The position numbers were made by a program, and so were the translations under genes. Shown here one piece after another: positions 62,666-64,000 of a stretch of DNA of 64,000 nt (positions within the stretch are counted from its first letter, which is position 1; every line of letters begins with the position of its first letter). The notes below the pieces were generated by a model. It searched no databases. It saw only the letters and a list, made by a program, of their open reading frames with translations, and was not told the DNA's origin. This stretch comes from Pseudomonas lini. Its GTDB lineage: Bacteria > Pseudomonadota > Gammaproteobacteria > Pseudomonadales > Pseudomonadaceae. The stretch lies in contig NZ_JAUSSR010000012.1 in the NCBI RefSeq assembly GCF_030812475.1, positions 62,001-126,000 on the forward strand. Reading direction: 5' to 3'.

Positions 62666-63346
62666 ATGCTGCTGCACATTCCCGGCTTGTTCGCTAAAGA
62701 AGAAGTGCGGCGCATCCGCGAGGCTCTGGAGCAGGCCGATTGGGCGGATGGCAGGATCACTGCCGGCTATCAGTCGGCCAAGGCCAAGCACAATCTGCAA
62801 CTGCCTGAAGGTCATCCGTTGGCCAAGGAAGTCGGTGAGGCGATGCTCGAACGGCTGTGGAAAAACCCGCTGTTCATGTCGGCCGCGCTGCCGCACAAGG
62901 TCTTCCCGCCGCTCCTGAATTGCTACACGGTCGGGGGCAGTTTCGATTTTCATATCGACAACGCCGTGCGCCAGCCAAAGAACAGCATCGAGCGGGTGCG
63001 CACCGATCTGTCGGCGACGCTGTTTTTCAGCGAGCCCGAGGACTATGACGGTGGCGAACTGGAAATCCAGGACACCTTCGGCACCCAACGGGTGAAGCTG
63101 CCCGCCGGCGACATGGTGCTGTACCCCGGCACCAGTCTGCACAAGGTCAACGCCGTCACCCGCGGTACGCGCTTTGCCTCGTTCTTCTGGACCCAAAGCC
63201 TGGTCCGCGAAGACAGCCAGCGCGCCTTGCTGTTCGAGATGGACGGGGCGATCCAGCAGTTGACGCAAGACCTGCCCGACCATCCTTCGCTGATCCGCCT
63301 GACCGGCACTTACCACAACCTGCTGCGCCGCTGGGTCGAGGTATGA
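62666..63346 (+). CDS. piuC: PKHD-type Fe(II)/2-oxoglutarate hydroxylase PiuC
   Basis: A 226-residue non-haem iron, 2-oxoglutarate-dependent oxygenase of the PiuC/YbiX family, regularly linked to siderophore receptors. The iron ligands are visible as His96 and Asp98 (FHIDNAV) and His159 (SLHKVNA), with Arg169 (RGTRFA) for 2-oxoglutarate, exactly the family spacing. The start is the ATG at 62666; the upstream 28 codons are not family-like. Its natural substrate is unknown. The ATGA overlap couples it to the Sel1-repeat gene. Confidence 0.93.
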   Translation: MLLHIPGLFAKEEVRRIREALEQADWADGRITAGYQSAKAKHNLQLPEGHPLAKEVGEAMLERLWKNPLFMSAALPHKVFPPLLNCYTVGGSFDFHIDNAVRQPKNSIERVRTDLSATLFFSEPEDYDGGELEIQDTFGTQRVKLPAGDMVLYPGTSLHKVNAVTRGTRFASFFWTQSLVREDSQRALLFEMDGAIQQLTQDLPDHPSLIRLTGTYHNLLRRWVEV

Positions 63347-64000
63347 GCTTTCAATTGCGCCGCGAAGAAGTGCTCGATGGCGATCGACTCAAGGCCATGC
63401 TCAATGAAAGTCCCGCTCGCGCGGCCCAGGCGATACTGATCGCTGCCCGTGAAGGCGTGCTCGACGCCCAGGCCTTGCTCGGGCAGATTCTGCTGGACGG
63501 GCAGGGCATCGAGCGGGATCAACCCCTGGCGATGCGCTGGTTTGCGATCGCCGCCAACGGCGGGCACCTGATGGCGCGCAACATGCTCGGCCGGTGCCAT
63601 GAGCATGGCTGGGGGTGTGCGGCGAATGCTTCGGTTGCCGCACGGCATTACCGAATCGCGGCAGACGCCGGGCTGGATTGGGCGATGTACAACTTCGCCA
63701 ACCTGCTGGCGACCGGGCGTGGTGTGATTGAGGATCAGCAGCAAGCGTTGAGTCTCTATCACCGCGCCGCAGAACTCGGCCACGCGAAGTCGATGAACCT
63801 GCTGGGGCGTTATCTGGAAGAAGGGCAGGTGTGCGCGCCGGATTTACCTGCCGCACGCGCCTGGTATCGACGCTCGGCGGTCGGCGGGGACTTTCGCGGG
63901 CAGTTCAGTCATGCCGCTGTGCTGACGGATGAAGGGAAGATCGAAGAGGCACTGGACTGGTTGCGCAAGGCACTGGCGGGCGGCAATCTGAATTTTTTGC
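63343..64000 (+). CDS. Sel1-repeat protein (partial, runs off the window)
   Basis: A gene for a tetratricopeptide-like Sel1-repeat protein; the first 219 codons are in the window. Helical repeats of about 36 residues recur: AMRWFAIAANGGHLMARNML, AARHYRIAADAGLDWAMYNF, ALSLYHRAAELGHAKSMNLL and AARAWYRRSAVGGDFRGQFS. No signal peptide is seen, so it is probably cytoplasmic and acts by protein-protein contacts. The ATG at 63343 overlaps the piuC stop, as for the PA4516-type gene in P. aeruginosa. Its role in iron uptake is unknown; the 3' end is missing. Confidence 0.85.
   Translation, partial: MSFQLRREEVLDGDRLKAMLNESPARAAQAILIAAREGVLDAQALLGQILLDGQGIERDQPLAMRWFAIAANGGHLMARNMLGRCHEHGWGCAANASVAARHYRIAADAGLDWAMYNFANLLATGRGVIEDQQQALSLYHRAAELGHAKSMNLLGRYLEEGQVCAPDLPAARAWYRRSAVGGDFRGQFSHAAVLTDEGKIEEALDWLRKALAGGNLNFL

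Overview
The window is chromosomal DNA from a Pseudomonas, most likely of the P. fluorescens complex. The evidence is high GC, the gene order lldR-lldP / smpB-ratA-rnfH-bamE-fur-recN-grpE-dnaK-dnaJ-dapB-carA-carB-greA-yhbY-rlmE-ftsH-folP-glmM-tpiA-secG-rimP-nusA-infB-rbfA-truB-rpsO-pnp (the familiar Pseudomonas backbone), and many 'GAGCGAGC(T/C)TGCTCGCGA' REP elements in inverted pairs. I see no prophage, insertion sequence, CRISPR array or plasmid function; almost everything is core or shared accessory metabolism.

Layout. 0.1-1 kb: two paralogous small exported proteins. 1.1-9.7 kb: a lactate module, lldP-lutA-lutB-lutC-dld on the minus strand with the divergent regulator lldR and a palindromic LldR-type operator between them. 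9.8-13.7 kb: smpB, a sodium-dependent (NSS) transporter, ratA-rnfH, bamE and fur. 13.8-19.7 kb: recN and the heat-shock genes grpE-dnaK-dnaJ, with two clear sigma-32 promoters (one overlapping the grpE stop codon). 19.7-25.7 kb: dapB, a carA leader with a candidate leader peptide and attenuator, carA, carB, greA. 25.7-32.8 kb: yhbY, rlmE, ftsH, folP, glmM, tpiA, secG. 32.8-41.9 kb: tRNA-Leu(GAG), initiator tRNA-Met, then the translation/RNA cluster rimP-nusA-infB-rbfA-truB-rpsO-pnp. 42.1-45.2 kb: tRNA-Thr(CGT), a small DUF6388-like protein, nadC divergent from ampD-ampE. 45.6-47.6 kb: a chemoreceptor with a FliA-type promoter. 47.7-55.4 kb: tatD-family gene and cra, divergent from the fructose PTS operon fruB-fruK-fruA, with a perfect Cra operator. 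55.5-57.1 kb: a Tat-exported PhoD phosphatase. 57.2-64 kb: an iron-uptake cluster: PepSY-flavin reductase, TonB receptor piuA, PKHD hydroxylase piuC and a Sel1-repeat protein cut by the window end.

The local circuits I can read are: lactate import and oxidation under LldR and probably Crc/Hfq; heat-shock control of the DnaK system; candidate attenuation of carbamoyl-phosphate synthesis; Cra-controlled fructose uptake through fructose-1-phosphate; peptidoglycan recycling (AmpD/AmpE); and a siderophore receptor/reductase/hydroxylase set around a 25-bp palindrome. No wholly new multi-gene system stands out. The most unusual signals are the carA leader, the lldP-lutABC-dld arrangement, the cysteine-free Fur, the paired REP units and the piuA-piuC palindrome.
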